Below are positions 63,709-64,000 of a stretch of DNA of 64,000 nucleotides, in pieces. A program made the position numbers and the translations under genes. Under the pieces are notes generated by a model. It was given only the letters and a program-made list of their open reading frames with translations. It was not told where the DNA came from and did not search any database. Source of the stretch: Bacteroidales bacterium (GTDB lineage: Bacteria > Bacteroidota > Bacteroidia > Bacteroidales > Tenuifilaceae); contig JACABB010000001.1 in the NCBI GenBank assembly GCA_013376985.1, forward strand, positions 395,956-459,955, written 5' to 3'. The first letter of the stretch is position 1. Each line of letters begins with the position of its first letter.

Positions 63709-63911
63709 AGTTAAGAGCAGGGTCATCGCTAAAAATTTAGGAGATAAATTCATTGTTAATACGCTATCATAGAGGAATTTGATGATTTTGTATGAAACGA
63801 TATCAAAATATTTTAACGAGTATAATCGATAAAAAATAGCATATACTCTGCAATGAATAGCAATAATAATGATCTCAATGATAATTCAAGTACTCTAGGT
63901 CATATAAAAAG

Positions 63912-64000
63912 TTGTAAAACGTTACAAATCAAAAATTAATAAAAGATGGTATAATGGACATTTTTAATGGTTTTTTTTGGACCATGCTCCCTAATGGACA
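63912..64000. repeat. Palindrome and repeated TAATGGACA at window edge
   Basis: TTGTAA/TTACAA arms around AACG at 63912-63927, then TAATGGACA twice, 40 bp apart. These might be operators of a gene outside the window or the start of a mobile element end; the rest lies outside the window. Confidence 0.4.

Larger units (their letters stand above)
63623..64000 (+). other. Non-coding right edge with terminator and repeats
   Basis: No gene is convincing. It holds a terminator at 63686-63708, a palindrome TTGTAA-AACG-TTACAA (63912-63927) and TAATGGACA at 63952-63960 and 63992-64000, with another TAATGG at 63965. The next feature starts beyond the window. Confidence 0.55.

Overview
This window is a low-GC chromosomal segment from a member of the Bacteroidota, probably close to the order Bacteroidales. 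The evidence is three proteins with C-terminal type IX secretion (T9SS) sorting domains, about a dozen promoters with the phylum's TAnnTTTG -7 element (some with an upstream TTTG), few Shine-Dalgarno sequences outside one locus, and typical families (gingipain-like C25 peptidase, Tricorn-like protease, TPR/histidine-kinase hybrids, PorT-like barrels). I see no insertion sequence, phage or CRISPR array. The genus cannot be read from the sequence.

Layout. 1-3.6 kb: two secreted T9SS proteins, a 5'-truncated repeat protein and an endonuclease I. 3.7-8.3 kb, minus strand: the classic yceD-rpmF-plsX-fabH lipid/ribosome cluster with typA. 8.5-24 kb, minus strand: a lone LolD/MacB-type ATPase, peptidase E, a TPR membrane protein with a decayed SpoIIE-like phosphatase domain, an ECF sigma/anti-sigma/barrel operon, a large hybrid histidine kinase and a 1763-residue C25 peptidase. 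24.1-31.3 kb, plus strand: dtd and a MazG-like gene, then a compact bacterial microcompartment (BMC) locus. 31.3-34.6 kb: a Tricorn-like protease. 34.7-39.8 kb: tRNA-Arg(CCU), lysine 2,3-aminomutase, two ATP-grasp ligases, a GNAT acetyltransferase and an Lrp regulator. 39.8-64 kb: a second hybrid kinase, a tiny charged protein, housekeeping genes (polA, queD, polyprenyl synthase, tyrS, efp, tsaB), surface polysaccharide genes, a SecA-like fragment gene, an efflux adaptor/TolC pair and two integral membrane proteins.

The BMC locus (25337-31262) is the main accessory system. It encodes 2 BMC-H, 2 BMC-T (one of the gated stacking type, one with the PduT Fe-S cysteine), 4 BMC-P, an acylating aldehyde dehydrogenase, an RpiB-like isomerase without the usual catalytic cysteine, and a deoxyribose-phosphate aldolase with an N-terminal targeting-like helix. 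This matches the sugar-phosphate-utilising (SPU) class known from bioinformatic surveys. The inferred path is pentose phosphate isomerisation, aldol cleavage to glyceraldehyde-3-phosphate plus acetaldehyde, and oxidation of acetaldehyde to acetyl-CoA inside the shell. No phosphotransacylase or alcohol dehydrogenase is present, so cofactor recycling is open. Strong Shine-Dalgarno sequences at several of its genes hint at acquisition from another phylum.

The second candidate for something undescribed is the kamA / ATP-grasp / ATP-grasp / GNAT / Lrp neighbourhood (35211-39809), which could make a beta-lysine-containing, acylated peptide-like metabolite. The third is a stand-alone protein (49504-50049) that aligns with the NBD2/helical-scaffold junction of SecA but lacks its ATPase residues.
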